A stretch of 64,000 bases of DNA from Arthrobacter sp. PsM3 (GCF_030433895.1 NZ_JARUXE010000015.1:1-64000); one strand, 5' to 3'. Positions 10,227 through 20,595 are shown, counted from the first letter of the stretch. The notes: generated by a model from the sequence alone, not told the origin. A program made the numbers and translations.

Positions 10227-10723
10227 CGTTCCACCCCCATCTCGTCGAGGATCGTCCGGAGGGCCCGCACGGCATAGAACGCCCGGGACTTGACGGTTCC
10301 ACTCGGGATGTTCAAACTGGCCGCTGCCTCCTGGACGGTGAAGCGGCGGTAATGGAGCGCCACGAGAACTTCCCGGTGCTCGGCGCTGAGCCGCAGCAGC
10401 GCTTCCTCCATCAGCACCCGGTTGAGGAGTTCATCGACGCGTTCCTCGCCGCCGGCCGGGTCGGCCAGGTCCCGGTCCGTCGTCTCGCGGGGCCGCCGCC
10501 GGGCCTTGCGATAGTTGTCGATCAGGATGTTGCGGGCCGTCCTGAACAGGTAGCTGCGCAGGCTTCCGGTGATGTGGGGGGCCTGCTGCCAGACTCGCAG
10601 CACGGTCTCCTGCACCACATCATCCGCCAGCTGCGGATCGTGGGAGGCGCTGAGGACGAAGCGCCTGAGGGCCGCCCCGTGGTCGCGGTAAATAGCCGCC
10701 ACGACGTCTTCGTCCAGCGACAT
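10223..10723 (-). CDS. ECF-type RNA polymerase sigma factor, SigL-like
   Basis: A 166-residue group-4 sigma factor with only region 2 and region 4. Region 2 is seen as DDVVQETVLRVWQQAP and YLFRTARNILIDNYRKARR. Region 4 is the helix-turn-helix LSAEHREVLVALHYRRFTVQ to IPSGTVKSRAFYAVRALRTI. The C-terminus (ALRTILDEMGVER) resembles mycobacterial SigL. ATG 10723 has a GGGAGGA Shine-Dalgarno sequence; longer reading frames extend upstream but would cover the promoter. A TGAACC-N16-CGTC promoter lies about 45 bases upstream, matching what is recalled of the SigL consensus, so the gene probably drives its own transcription and that of the divergent lipoprotein. Confidence 0.9.
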   Translation of the reverse strand: MSLDEDVVAAIYRDHGAALRRFVLSASHDPQLADDVVQETVLRVWQQAPHITGSLRSYLFRTARNILIDNYRKARRRPRETTDRDLADPAGGEERVDELLNRVLMEEALLRLSAEHREVLVALHYRRFTVQEAAASLNIPSGTVKSRAFYAVRALRTILDEMGVER

Positions 10724-10767
10724 GACCGTCCTCCCTGTCTCGCGGGTTTCAGCGCTTCTGCCTCTAT

Positions 10768-10793
10768 GACGTGCGGACCGCCGGAAGGGTTCA
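10768..10793 (-). promoter_or_regulatory. ECF-type promoter of the sigma/anti-sigma operon
   Basis: Read on the minus strand: -35 TGAACC (10793-10788), a 16-base spacer, and -10 CGTC (10771-10768). This leaves a leader of roughly 37 bases to the sigma ATG. The same hexamer, spacing and -10 occur on the opposite strand 38 bases away in front of the lipoprotein gene, which strongly suggests one sigma factor reads both. Confidence 0.75.
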
Positions 10794-10830
10794 CACGCCC
10801 GAGTTCCGGGGCGCACCCCACGGCCTGCTG

Positions 10831-10856
10831 TGAACCATTCTTCCCTCAATGGCGTC
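10831..10856 (+). promoter_or_regulatory. ECF-type promoter of the lipoprotein gene
   Basis: -35 TGAACC (10831-10836), a 16-base spacer, then -10 CGTC (10853-10856). It is identical in both elements and in spacing to the promoter in front of the sigma gene. The predicted leader is about 48 bases to the lipoprotein ATG at 10911. Confidence 0.75.
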
Positions 10857-10910
10857 GTAACGGTTAGCGCCGGCCTGGCCAGTTGGCCGGTTCGAGTCAA
10901 GGAGCAGCAG

Positions 10911-11465
10911 ATGAAGAAGCACCTCAGCATTGGCGTGTCCGCTTTCGCCCTCGCCGCACTACTCTCCGGCTGTGCCGGCACCAGCGGGACCGGCACCTCG
11001 ACGACGTCGGCAGCTGCAACCACGACGTCGGCAGCCGCCACAACGCCGCCCGGCAGCGCCGCGGCGGGCTCCGCTCCGGCGCCGGCCCCGGCGTCGGCCG
11101 CCACGGACCTCAAGGTCGCCGATTCCAGCGCCGGCAGGATCGTCGTCGACGGCAAGGGGATGAGCGTCTACGTCTACGCGAAGGACGTCAAGGACTCCGG
11201 GAGGAGCGCCTGCACCGGCGGCTGCCTCCAGTCCTGGCCTCCGGTCCTCGCCGCCGCTGGCACCCCCACGGCCGACGGCGTCACCGGCACCGTGGGCACT
11301 ATTGCCACCCCGGACGGCAAGAAGCAGCTGACCATCAACGGGATGCCCGTGTACTACTACGCCAAGGACACGGCTGCCGGGGACATTCTGGGCCAGGGCG
11401 TCGGCAGCGTCTGGCACCTCATCGCCCCGTCCGGTGAAATGATCGCCGCGGCGGCCGGGTACTAG
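10911..11465 (+). CDS. Lipoprotein with Yx(FWY)xxD repeats (PF03640 type)
   Basis: A 184-residue secreted lipoprotein: signal peptide with lipobox (LLSGC, Cys near residue 22), then a Thr/Ser/Ala-Pro-rich tether to about residue 60. The folded part holds two of the secreted repeats of unknown function: GKGMSVYVYAKDVKDSG with SACTGGCLQSWPPVL, and INGMPVYYYAKDTAAGD ending VWHLIAPSG. The YxYxxD motifs and the Cys-x3-Cys pair are typical of COG4315. ATG 10911 is preceded by AAGGAGCAGCAG. It shares an identical ECF promoter with the divergent sigma factor, so it is probably a target of that system and may act in the envelope stress or redox response it controls. Confidence 0.88.
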   Translation: MKKHLSIGVSAFALAALLSGCAGTSGTGTSTTSAAATTTSAAATTPPGSAAAGSAPAPAPASAATDLKVADSSAGRIVVDGKGMSVYVYAKDVKDSGRSACTGGCLQSWPPVLAAAGTPTADGVTGTVGTIATPDGKKQLTINGMPVYYYAKDTAAGDILGQGVGSVWHLIAPSGEMIAAAAGY

Positions 11466-11511
11466 GAGCCGGCCGCCGCGGCAGACCTTCGGGCGCGGCA
11501 GGCCAACAGGT

Positions 11512-12408
11512 TCAGTCGGCTTCAACCTCGAACTCGACGGCGGCCAGGATCTCCTTCGTGTCCGGGTGGATCATGACCGCCTCGCGTTCATCATCCAGCA
11601 TGAGGAACTCGCCCTGGTCCGTGGTGAAATGCCACGCCAGGGTGGTCTGTCCGTCGTGGTCATAGTTGGGGTCGCCCATGGTGATCTTCCGGAGCGTGTG
11701 GCCGGCCACGTCGCAGAGCTCACGGATGATCACCTCGAATTCCGGGGTGTCCAGCAGTTCATCCTCGGCGGCCTCGGCCTGGCGTTCCGCCAGGTCCGGG
11801 ACCCGGGAGACGCGCTCGGCGATATGGCGGTCGAGTTCCTCCTCGTCCAGGACGAGGAGGTCTGTCTGGCCCCGCAGCCAGGCGGCGTTGAGCGCGACGA
11901 GGTCTTCGGTCTCCAGCAGGGTTTCGAACTCGCCGTCGAGCTCTTCCACGACCCGGCCCGCGTCCGGGACGCTACCGTCCGCGCCGTCTTTGAGACCGTC
12001 TTCCGTGCCGTCTTCCAGACCGGTGTCGCCGTCAAGATACGCGTCTGCTTCTTCCTCGGAGAGGGAGTCGAAGGCAGCCACAGTGCGGTTGAAGAGGTCC
12101 AGGTGGGCGGCGGCCCCCATCCCCTCCAGCCCGGCCCGGATGTACGCGTCGATGTCCTCGCGGTCCGGCGCGGTGAACACGTACTGGGCGAACCCGCCGC
12201 CCAGCGACTGCGTCAGATAGAAGTCAACGTAGTAGCTGCGCAGCGCGTTCGGCGCGATCTCCCCGATGTCGAGCAGCTCCGCGTACATGGCGTTGACAAC
12301 GTCCACGTTCGCGTCAACGACGTCGGCGTCGCTGCCGTTGATGCGCTCCCGCGGCAGGACCGCCGCGTAACCGGTGGCGGGAAGGGCGGTGGAAAGGCCG
12401 TTGCTCAT
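11512..12408 (-). CDS. DUF4375 (DMP19-like) domain protein
   Basis: A 298-residue soluble, very acidic protein. Residues about 30-115 match the DUF4375 pattern (YYVDFYLTQSLGGGFAQYVF and a following helix with GLEGMGAAAHLDLFNR), named after the DMP19 DNA-mimic protein family. A Glu/Asp/Gly-rich linker with near repeats (LEDGTEDGLKDG) separates this from a C-terminal half containing HTLRKITMGDPNYDHDGQTT. No enzymatic motif is seen. The acidity fits a DNA-mimic idea, but that is inference only. ATG 12408 is close to a plausible Shine-Dalgarno sequence (GAGGAT). It converges with the lipoprotein gene and diverges from the helicase. Confidence 0.7.
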   Translation of the reverse strand: MSNGLSTALPATGYAAVLPRERINGSDADVVDANVDVVNAMYAELLDIGEIAPNALRSYYVDFYLTQSLGGGFAQYVFTAPDREDIDAYIRAGLEGMGAAAHLDLFNRTVAAFDSLSEEEADAYLDGDTGLEDGTEDGLKDGADGSVPDAGRVVEELDGEFETLLETEDLVALNAAWLRGQTDLLVLDEEELDRHIAERVSRVPDLAERQAEAAEDELLDTPEFEVIIRELCDVAGHTLRKITMGDPNYDHDGQTTLAWHFTTDQGEFLMLDDEREAVMIHPDTKEILAAVEFEVEAD

Positions 12409-12653
12409 GGAAAATCCTCACTGCTGAAGGCTGGTGTCGCTCCGGACCCTTTTCACGGTACGCGGCACCGACCGAGCGGCGGTTGAGCCTGAGCTGAACG
12501 TCCGGCGAAGTTTGGGTGTCCCGGGCCGGCACGTCCATTGCGCCCGGTTACCAGATGGGCAGGTTATCCACATGGGCAGGCAGCCGGGTACGGGGTGTCC
12601 TGCCAGGCTCGGTAAGATGGATCCGATGACCAACTGCTGAAAGTAGTGCGCAC

Positions 12654-15600
12654 ATGCCATCCCATCCGGACGAGAGTGCGGCACTGGCAATACAGACCCC
12701 CGCGATCAACGACCGCTCCCTCGCGGCCGGACTTGCCTACGCCATGGGGAGCCGTGTTTCCGGGATTTCCTTCGATTCCGCCACCGGACTCATGCTCGGC
12801 AAAGTCCGGGGCGGCTCCGATGTGCCGTACTCGACCACGGCGAAGCTGGTCCGGAAGGCGGGCGGGTGGAGCTGTACCGTCGGCGTCTGCAGCTGCCCGG
12901 TCCGGAAGGACTGCAAGCACGTGGCGGCACTGTTGTTTGCCGCCGAGGACAACCCCGCGATCCGGGTCCAGCTGCTCACTCCCGCCGATACGAGCCGGCT
13001 GTCCCGGCAGGCTCCGGTGCTTGAAGTGGCGGACTGGGAGCAGGCCCTCAGCCCGCTGATCGCCCGGCCGGGAATCACCCAGTCCACCAACGGCATCCCG
13101 CTGGCGCTCCAGTTCGAGATCGAAGAACCCGCTCCGCATTTCTCCTACACCGGCCGCCGGGACCCGCTGCGCAGCGTCCGCCAGCTCAAGGCGCGTCCCG
13201 TCATCATGGGGGCCAAGGGCAAATGGATCCGCGGCGACGTCTCCTGGAACACCCTGAGCTACCTGAGCTACCGGCGCGAATGCAACGAGGCCCACGTCGA
13301 GTGGATGCAGGAGTTCCTCGCCTCGCACACCGCCCAGGCCAACCGCCAGCACGCCGGGACCGGGCTGTGGCTGGGCATGAACACCTACGCCGGCAAGAAC
13401 TTGTGGAGCCTGCTGGCCCAGGCCCGGAAGATCGGCGTCGCCCTGGTCCACAGCCGGGGTTCGGAGCCGGTGCGGCTCGTCGAGCAGCCGGCCGCCGTCG
13501 GGCTCAACCTGGCCCGGTTCGCCGCCGCGCCGGTCCCGGCCGGAGGGAACGACGCCAGCGGCGGTGACCCGGCTGCCGGCCGTGGGGACGGCGGCGGCGG
13601 GCTGTCGCTCGCCCCCGTCATCACCGTCGAGGGGGAGGTGGTCGATCCCGCATCCGTCGGGACCATCGGGCGCCCGGCCCACGGGATCTTCCTGACCTCC
13701 GGGCCGGATGCCCTGCCGGGAGTCGCGCCGGCGGACTCCGTCATCACGCTCGCCCCGCTGGAAAGCGGGCTCAGCGAGGAGCTCCTGACCTTTGTCACGG
13801 CCGGAACCACACTGCACATTCCGGCCCGGGATGAGAGCCGCTTCCTGACCGGTTTCTACCCCAAGCTCAAGCAGAGCGCCCGGGTGACCGCCTCCGATGA
13901 GTCCGTGGAACTGCCCCAGCTGGCCGTTCCCACGCTGTCGCTGCTGGCGAACTACGGCGCCGACCACCGGGTCCGGCTGCACTGGGAATGGCATTACAAG
14001 TCCGGCACGCTCGTCACGTCCCAGCCGCTCTGGCGCCACCCCGGCGACCACGGCTACCGGGACGACCCCGCCGAGGCCCGGATCCTCGAAGCCGTCGGAC
14101 AGCCCTGGGACGTGGTGCCGGCGCTGGGCGAGTCGGCCGCGGGCGGCTGGGGAACGCCGCGGCTGGCAGCATCGGCCGAACTCAGCGGCCTGGACACCCT
14201 GGCGTTCACCGAGGAACTGCTCCCTGCGCTCCGCGAGGTCCCCGGCGTCAGCGTCGACACGGCCGGCGAGATCGCCGACTACCGGGAGGCGGAGGAGGCC
14301 CCGGTGGTGTCCATCTCCACGAAGGCCACCGAGCAGCGGGACTGGTTCGACCTGGGCATCCAGATTTCCCTGGAAGGCCAGCCGGTGTCCTTCGCCGCCG
14401 TTTTCTCGGCCCTGGCGGCCGGACAGACCAAGATGCTGCTGCCCAGCGGCGCCTACTTCTCCCTGGACCTGCCCGAACTGCACCAGCTCCGGGCGCTGAT
14501 TGAGGAGGCGCGGGAACTGCAGGACAACAAGGACGCGCCGCTGCAGATCAGCCGTTTCCAGGCGGGGCTCTGGGACGAGCTGGCCCAGCTCGGCATCGTG
14601 GATGAGCAGGCTGCGGCCTGGCGCGAAGCGGTCGGCGGGCTGCTCGAAGGCGGAGTGAAGGGCCTGCCGTTGCCGGCAACGCTCAACGCCGAGCTGCGCC
14701 CGTACCAGCTGGAAGGGTTCAACTGGCTCAGCTTCCTGTACCGCCACGGGCTCGGCGGGGTGCTGGCCGACGACATGGGCCTGGGCAAGACCGTGCAGGC
14801 GCTGGCGCTGATCTGCGCCGCCAAGATCGCAGCCGAAGGCCCTGGGGCAGCGGCCGACGGCGGAGCCTCCCCCGCGGGAGCTGCCGCGGCAACCGCCGCG
14901 GACGCTGGCGGGGCAGCACCCGGCGCAGTTCCCGGCGCCGCTGCCGGGGACGCGCCTTTCCTCGTGGTCGCCCCCACGAGTGTTGTCGGGAACTGGGAGG
15001 CCGAGACCGCACGGTTCGCCCCCGGCCTCACGGTGCGTGCCATCAGCGAAACCTTCGCCAAAAGCGGCTCTGATCCGGTTTCGGCCATGGCGGGGGCGGA
15101 CATCATCATCACCTCCTACGCCCTGTTCCGGATCGACTACGAGGCCTATGCGTCCAAGGAATGGGCCGGCCTGGTCCTGGATGAGGCCCAGTTCGTCAAG
15201 AACCACCAGTCCAAGGCGTACCAGTGCGCCCGGAAGCTTCCGGCAGTGTTCAAACTGGCCATCACCGGCACCCCGCTCGAGAACAACCTGATGGAGTTCT
15301 GGGCGCTCACCTCGATCGTCGCGCCGGGGCTTTTCTCCAGTCCGAAGCGTTTCGCCGAGTACTACCAGAAGCCGGTGGAAAAGAACGGTGACAAGGCCCA
15401 GCTGGACAAGCTCCGGCGTCGGGTCCGTCCGCTGATGATGCGCCGCACCAAGGAGCAGGTCATCCACGACCTGCCGCCGAAGCAGGAGCAGATCCTCGAG
15501 GTGGTGCTGAACCCGCGGCACCAGAAGGTGTACCAGACGCACCTGCAGCGGGAACGCCAAAAGATCCTGGGCCTGATCGACGACGTCAACAAGAACCGCT

Positions 15601-16190
15601 TCACCATCTTCCAGTCCCTCACGCTGCTGCGGCAGCTCAGCCTGGATCCCTCGCTGATCGATCCCGCACTCTCCGGGGTGCGGTCCAGCAAACTCGATGT
15701 GCTCTTCGAACAGCTGGAGGACCTCGTGGCTGAGGGGCACCGGGCGCTCATTTTCAGCCAGTTCACCGGGTTCCTGGGCAAAGTCCGTGAGCGGCTCGTC
15801 GAGGAGGACATCGAGTTCTGCTACCTCGACGGCAGCACCCGCAACCGCACCGACGTCGTAAATGAGTTCAAGAACGGCGCCGCCCCGGTGTTCCTTATCA
15901 GCCTCAAGGCCGGCGGCTTCGGCCTGAACCTGACCGAGGCGGACTACGTGTTCCTGCTGGACCCGTGGTGGAACCCTGCCTCGGAGGCGCAGGCCGTGGA
16001 CCGCACGCACCGGATCGGGCAGGCCCGCAATGTGATGGTCTACCGGCTCGTCGCCAAGGACACCATCGAGGAGAAGGTCATGGCCCTCAAGGCCAGGAAG
16101 TCCCAGCTGTTCGCCGACGTCATGGAGGGCGACGCCCTCTCCGGCGGAGCGCTCACGGCCGAGGACCTGGCCGGCCTGTTCACCGACTAG
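12654..16190 (+). CDS. SNF2-family ATPase/helicase with SWIM zinc finger
   Basis: A 1178-residue Swi2/Snf2 ATPase likely to remodel or translocate on DNA. An N-terminal SWIM zinc finger is seen at C79-x-C81-x5-C87-x-H89. The ATPase core follows: motif I DDMGLGKT with K712, motif II DEAQ at 843-846, and ITGTPLENN (motif III). In the second RecA lobe are LIFSQFTGFL, SLKAGGFGLNLTEADYV and the terminal DRTHRIGQ (motif VI, near 1115). An Ala/Gly-rich insertion of about 40 residues (about 726-766) separates motif I from motif Ia (VVAPTSVVGNW) and probably loops out. ATG 12654 lies about 30 bases below a -10-like TAAGAT at 12613. Similar proteins occur singly in many actinobacteria; a repair or chromatin role is family-level inference. 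Confidence 0.9.
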   Translation: MPSHPDESAALAIQTPAINDRSLAAGLAYAMGSRVSGISFDSATGLMLGKVRGGSDVPYSTTAKLVRKAGGWSCTVGVCSCPVRKDCKHVAALLFAAEDNPAIRVQLLTPADTSRLSRQAPVLEVADWEQALSPLIARPGITQSTNGIPLALQFEIEEPAPHFSYTGRRDPLRSVRQLKARPVIMGAKGKWIRGDVSWNTLSYLSYRRECNEAHVEWMQEFLASHTAQANRQHAGTGLWLGMNTYAGKNLWSLLAQARKIGVALVHSRGSEPVRLVEQPAAVGLNLARFAAAPVPAGGNDASGGDPAAGRGDGGGGLSLAPVITVEGEVVDPASVGTIGRPAHGIFLTSGPDALPGVAPADSVITLAPLESGLSEELLTFVTAGTTLHIPARDESRFLTGFYPKLKQSARVTASDESVELPQLAVPTLSLLANYGADHRVRLHWEWHYKSGTLVTSQPLWRHPGDHGYRDDPAEARILEAVGQPWDVVPALGESAAGGWGTPRLAASAELSGLDTLAFTEELLPALREVPGVSVDTAGEIADYREAEEAPVVSISTKATEQRDWFDLGIQISLEGQPVSFAAVFSALAAGQTKMLLPSGAYFSLDLPELHQLRALIEEARELQDNKDAPLQISRFQAGLWDELAQLGIVDEQAAAWREAVGGLLEGGVKGLPLPATLNAELRPYQLEGFNWLSFLYRHGLGGVLADDMGLGKTVQALALICAAKIAAEGPGAAADGGASPAGAAAATAADAGGAAPGAVPGAAAGDAPFLVVAPTSVVGNWEAETARFAPGLTVRAISETFAKSGSDPVSAMAGADIIITSYALFRIDYEAYASKEWAGLVLDEAQFVKNHQSKAYQCARKLPAVFKLAITGTPLENNLMEFWALTSIVAPGLFSSPKRFAEYYQKPVEKNGDKAQLDKLRRRVRPLMMRRTKEQVIHDLPPKQEQILEVVLNPRHQKVYQTHLQRERQKILGLIDDVNKNRFTIFQSLTLLRQLSLDPSLIDPALSGVRSSKLDVLFEQLEDLVAEGHRALIFSQFTGFLGKVRERLVEEDIEFCYLDGSTRNRTDVVNEFKNGAAPVFLISLKAGGFGLNLTEADYVFLLDPWWNPASEAQAVDRTHRIGQARNVMVYRLVAKDTIEEKVMALKARKSQLFADVMEGDALSGGALTAEDLAGLFTD

Positions 16191-16204
16191 GAACCCCACC
16201 AAAG

Positions 16205-16267
16205 CAACGCGGGGTCACATAGCGCCGGTAAATCCCCTCGGGATGGGCGCGAAGTGACCCCGCGTTG
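16205..16267. repeat. 63-bp palindromic intergenic repeat, copy 1
   Basis: Perfect 14-base arms CAACGCGGGGTCAC (16205-16218) and the complement (16254-16267) enclose a GC-rich centre that keeps GCGCC and GGGCGC at its shoulders. Two other copies of exactly the same length lie at 41352 and 44869. It sits just past the helicase stop, between convergent genes, and could act as a REP-like element or terminator. Confidence 0.85.
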
Positions 16268-16422
16268 GGTGGTTTGCGTTGCCCTTCCACCAGCTGTCCG
16301 GATCGCCGTCGTGGCGCCACCGGAAGATCACCATGACCATCACTCAGAACCCGGCGGCGACGTCCTGCCACGTCCCGCTGGCGGCGTCGTAGAAAGGGGC
16401 CCGGTGCTGGCTCCGGGCTTCG

Positions 16423-16845
16423 TCACTCGCTGTTCCGCGGCCGCCACACCACGACGGCCTGGGACCGGGCCCGGGGGCGCTTGCCGCGGGCCAGGCTGAC
16501 GACGTCGCCCGCGGCTCCGGCGGCGAAGATGCGGGAGTCCAGGGCGCGGGGGCGGCGTTCGAGCTCTTCGCTCAGTTCGGTGACGCGCCGCTGCAGGGCT
16601 GCCACCTGGTTCTCCAGCTGGAGGATCCGTTTGATGCCTTCGAGGGAGACGCCCTCCTGCGAGAGCCGCTGCACCTCGCGGAGCATGTTGATGTCCCGCT
16701 GCGAGTAGCGGCGGGACTTGCCGGGGGCCCGGCTGGGCGAGACGATGCCCAGCCGGTCGTACTGCCGCAGCGTCTGGGGGTGCATGTCCGCCAGTTCCGC
16801 GGCCACGGAGATAACGAAGATCGGCTGCTCAAAGTCGATGGCCAT
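16423..16845 (-). CDS. hspR: Heat-shock repressor HspR, MerR family
   Basis: HspR is the actinobacterial repressor of the dnaK operon. It binds HAIR elements, with DnaK as co-repressor. The 140-residue protein has the MerR-type winged helix (AAELADMHPQTLRQYDRLGI and SRRYSQRDINMLREVQRL) followed by a coiled-coil region (LENQVAALQRRVTELSEEL). It is the last gene of the dnaK-grpE-dnaJ-hspR operon, starting 15 bases after dnaJ, so it autoregulates through the two HAIR sites in front of dnaK. Confidence 0.94.
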   Translation of the reverse strand: MAIDFEQPIFVISVAAELADMHPQTLRQYDRLGIVSPSRAPGKSRRYSQRDINMLREVQRLSQEGVSLEGIKRILQLENQVAALQRRVTELSEELERRPRALDSRIFAAGAAGDVVSLARGKRPRARSQAVVVWRPRNSE

Positions 16846-16860
16846 GGCAGGCGTCCGTTC

Positions 16861-17847
16861 CTAGAGCCGGGCCTTGGCTGCCAGTTCGGCGCGGACGTCC
16901 TCGCCGGAGGTGGCCGCGGCGAAGGCCTTGACAGCCTCCTCGGCTTCCTTGTTGAGCTTTCGCGGGACGGCGACGTCAATGGTGACCAGCAGGTCCCCGG
17001 TGGCCTTGGCGTGCTTGACACCGCGGCCCTTGACCCGGAGTGTGCGGCCCGACGGCGTGCCGGCCGGAACCCGCACCTTGACCTTGTCGCCGTCGATGGT
17101 CGGAACCTCGATGTCCGCGCCCAGAGCTGCCTCCGGGAAGGTGACGGGGACGTGGATGCGCAGGTTGTCGCCGTCGCGGACGTAGAAGTCGTGCGGCTTA
17201 ACCGAAACGGTGACCATCAGATCCCCGTATCCGGCCGGACCGTACTGGCCCTTGCCGCGGACCCGGACCTTTTGGCCGTCCTTGATGCCGGCCGGGACGC
17301 GCACGTCGATGACTTCCCCGTCCGGTTCACGCAGGCCGATGGTGGTTCCGCGGATGGAACCGGCGAAGGAAATGGAGGTCGACGCCGTCCGGTCCGCGCC
17401 CTTCTGCGGTGCCCGCTGGAAGGACTGGCCGCCGCCGAAGCCGCCGCCGCCTCCGCCGAAGAGGTCGGCGAACTCCGGCGGAATACCGCCGGCCGTGCTG
17501 TAGCCGCCGGATTGGCGTCCCCCGCCGCCGGTGAACAAGCCGCCGAAGAGGTCCTCGAAGCCAGCCCCGCCACCGGCGCCGCCGCCACCGCCCGGGGCGA
17601 AGCGGGCTCCGCCGCCCATGGCCCGGATGGCGTCGTACTGCTGGCGCTCGTCGGCGTCGGAGAGCACGGAGTAGGCCTCGGAGATGTCCTTGAACTTCCG
17701 CTCCGAAGCGGCGTTCCCCGCGTTGGTGTCCGGGTGGTGCTGCCGCGCGAGCTTCCGGTAGGCCTTCTTGATGTCGGCGTCGGAAGCGTCCTTGGCGACT
17801 CCAAGGATCTTGTAGAAGTCCTTGTCCACCCAGTCCTGGCTAGCCAA
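16861..17847 (-). CDS. dnaJ: DnaJ-like co-chaperone without zinc finger (type II)
   Basis: This J-domain co-chaperone stimulates the DnaK ATPase and delivers unfolded substrates. The J domain covers about residues 9-75 with the HPD triad (RQHHPDTN). A Gly/Phe-rich region to about residue 150 follows, then two C-terminal beta-barrel domains ([19 protein letters not shown] and [17 protein letters not shown]). The four CxxCxGxG zinc-binding repeats of classical DnaJ are absent, so it is CbpA-like in build although it occupies the dnaJ position in the operon. A 57-bp palindrome separates it from grpE. Confidence 0.93.
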   Translation of the reverse strand: MASQDWVDKDFYKILGVAKDASDADIKKAYRKLARQHHPDTNAGNAASERKFKDISEAYSVLSDADERQQYDAIRAMGGGARFAPGGGGGAGGGAGFEDLFGGLFTGGGGRQSGGYSTAGGIPPEFADLFGGGGGGFGGGQSFQRAPQKGADRTASTSISFAGSIRGTTIGLREPDGEVIDVRVPAGIKDGQKVRVRGKGQYGPAGYGDLMVTVSVKPHDFYVRDGDNLRIHVPVTFPEAALGADIEVPTIDGDKVKVRVPAGTPSGRTLRVKGRGVKHAKATGDLLVTIDVAVPRKLNKEAEEAVKAFAAATSGEDVRAELAAKARL

Positions 17848-17873
17848 TGGCGTTTCCTTTCAAATCTGTGTGC

Positions 17874-17930
17874 CGAGATGACAGTCCGCGCCCATGTCTG
17901 TTCGAAACACGGGCGCGAACTGTCACCTCG
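17874..17930. repeat. 57-bp palindrome between grpE and dnaJ
   Basis: Two 24-base arms (17874-17897 and 17907-17930) pair with three mismatches around a 9-base loop. The arm core reads GACAGTCCGCGCCC on one side. Its GCGCCC shoulder resembles the 63-bp repeats but the outer arms differ (GAGATGACAGT instead of CAACGCGGGGTCA). In the operon mRNA it would form a strong hairpin just upstream of dnaJ. Confidence 0.75.
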
Positions 17931-17941
17931 ATGAGGTACTG

Positions 17942-18616
17942 CTAGGCCGGAACAGCCACGATGACCTGTGCTGCGCGGAGCACCCGGTCGCCGGACTTGT
18001 AACCCGAGCGCAGGACCTGGCTTACGGTGTCGATTTCGACATCTGTGCCGGGCTGCTGGATGAGGGCCTCGTGGATCGTGGGATCGAACTCCACGCCGGT
18101 CTCATCGATGCGGACCAGGCCATACGTCTTCAGCGCGTTCTCCAGCTTGGCGGCGATCGCGGCGAACGGTCCGTCCGTGAGGTCACCGTGCTGGCGGGCG
18201 GCGTCGACGTCGTCCAGTACCGGGAGCAGGGAGTTCATGACGCCAATGACGGCCATCTCCCCCGCCACGGCACGGTCTCGTTCGACGCGCTTGCGGTAGT
18301 TGACGTATTCGGCCTGCAGGCGGCGAAGGTCATTCCTGAGCTCCTCCGCCTCTGCCCCGTCCGCGCCCTGGGCCACGGAATCGGCGGCGGGCACCTCAAC
18401 ACTGTTGAGGATGTCCTCGGCCTGGGACAGTGCATCCCCGGAATCCGGGGCCCCGGCGGCGCCGTGCTCCTGGTCGGGGTGGCGGGCCTGGCCGGTCTTC
18501 GGGTCAACCTTGCGGTTGTCGTGGATGATCGGCTTCTGCGGCTCGTTCTCCCGCTGTTCAGCGTCGCGACGGCTCTCGGAAGAACCGTGCTCTTCTTCGT
18601 TACCGTGGTGCGGCAT
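17942..18616 (-). CDS. grpE: Nucleotide exchange factor GrpE
   Basis: GrpE releases ADP from DnaK and so resets the chaperone cycle. The 224-residue protein has a long charged N-terminal region (about 85 residues), the long dimerising helix (ELRNDLRRLQAEYVNYRKRVERD), the VMNSLLPVLDDVDAA segment and the C-terminal beta domain with FDPTIHEAL and VLRSGYKSGDRVLRAAQVIV. It starts 2 bases after the dnaK stop and is followed by the palindrome and dnaJ. Confidence 0.96.
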   Translation of the reverse strand: MPHHGNEEEHGSSESRRDAEQRENEPQKPIIHDNRKVDPKTGQARHPDQEHGAAGAPDSGDALSQAEDILNSVEVPAADSVAQGADGAEAEELRNDLRRLQAEYVNYRKRVERDRAVAGEMAVIGVMNSLLPVLDDVDAARQHGDLTDGPFAAIAAKLENALKTYGLVRIDETGVEFDPTIHEALIQQPGTDVEIDTVSQVLRSGYKSGDRVLRAAQVIVAVPA

Positions 18617-18618
18617 GA

Positions 18619-20481
<1,863 letters not shown>

Positions 20482-20549
20482 GTGTTGCTTCCTTTTCTTT
20501 CCTTGGAAACTTGCTTGATTGGCTGCGGACCCAGAGAGTCCGACCGTTA

Positions 20550-20568
20550 TTGAGCGATCTGCACTCAA
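20550..20568. promoter_or_regulatory. HAIR element 1 (HspR operator)
   Basis: TTGAGCGATCTGCACTCAA matches the HAIR pattern CTTGAGT-N7-ACTCAAG closely. It abuts the -10 element of the dnaK promoter on its downstream side, so bound HspR would block open-complex formation. Confidence 0.88.
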
Positions 20569-20595
20569 CTCTACTCAGACCCGCGTCAAAGTCAA
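20568..20595 (-). promoter_or_regulatory. dnaK: dnaK operon promoter
   Basis: On the minus strand there is -35 TTGACT (20595-20590), a 16-base spacer, and -10 TAGAGT (20573-20568), a housekeeping-type promoter about 80 bases ahead of the dnaK ATG. It is bracketed by the two HAIR elements. Confidence 0.7.

Noticed and set aside
12564..16202. A 1212-codon open frame antisense to the SNF2 gene
   Set aside because: It mirrors the helicase codons in a GC-rich genome, has no recognisable domain and a Gly/Arg/Gln-heavy composition. The sense frame has all helicase motifs.
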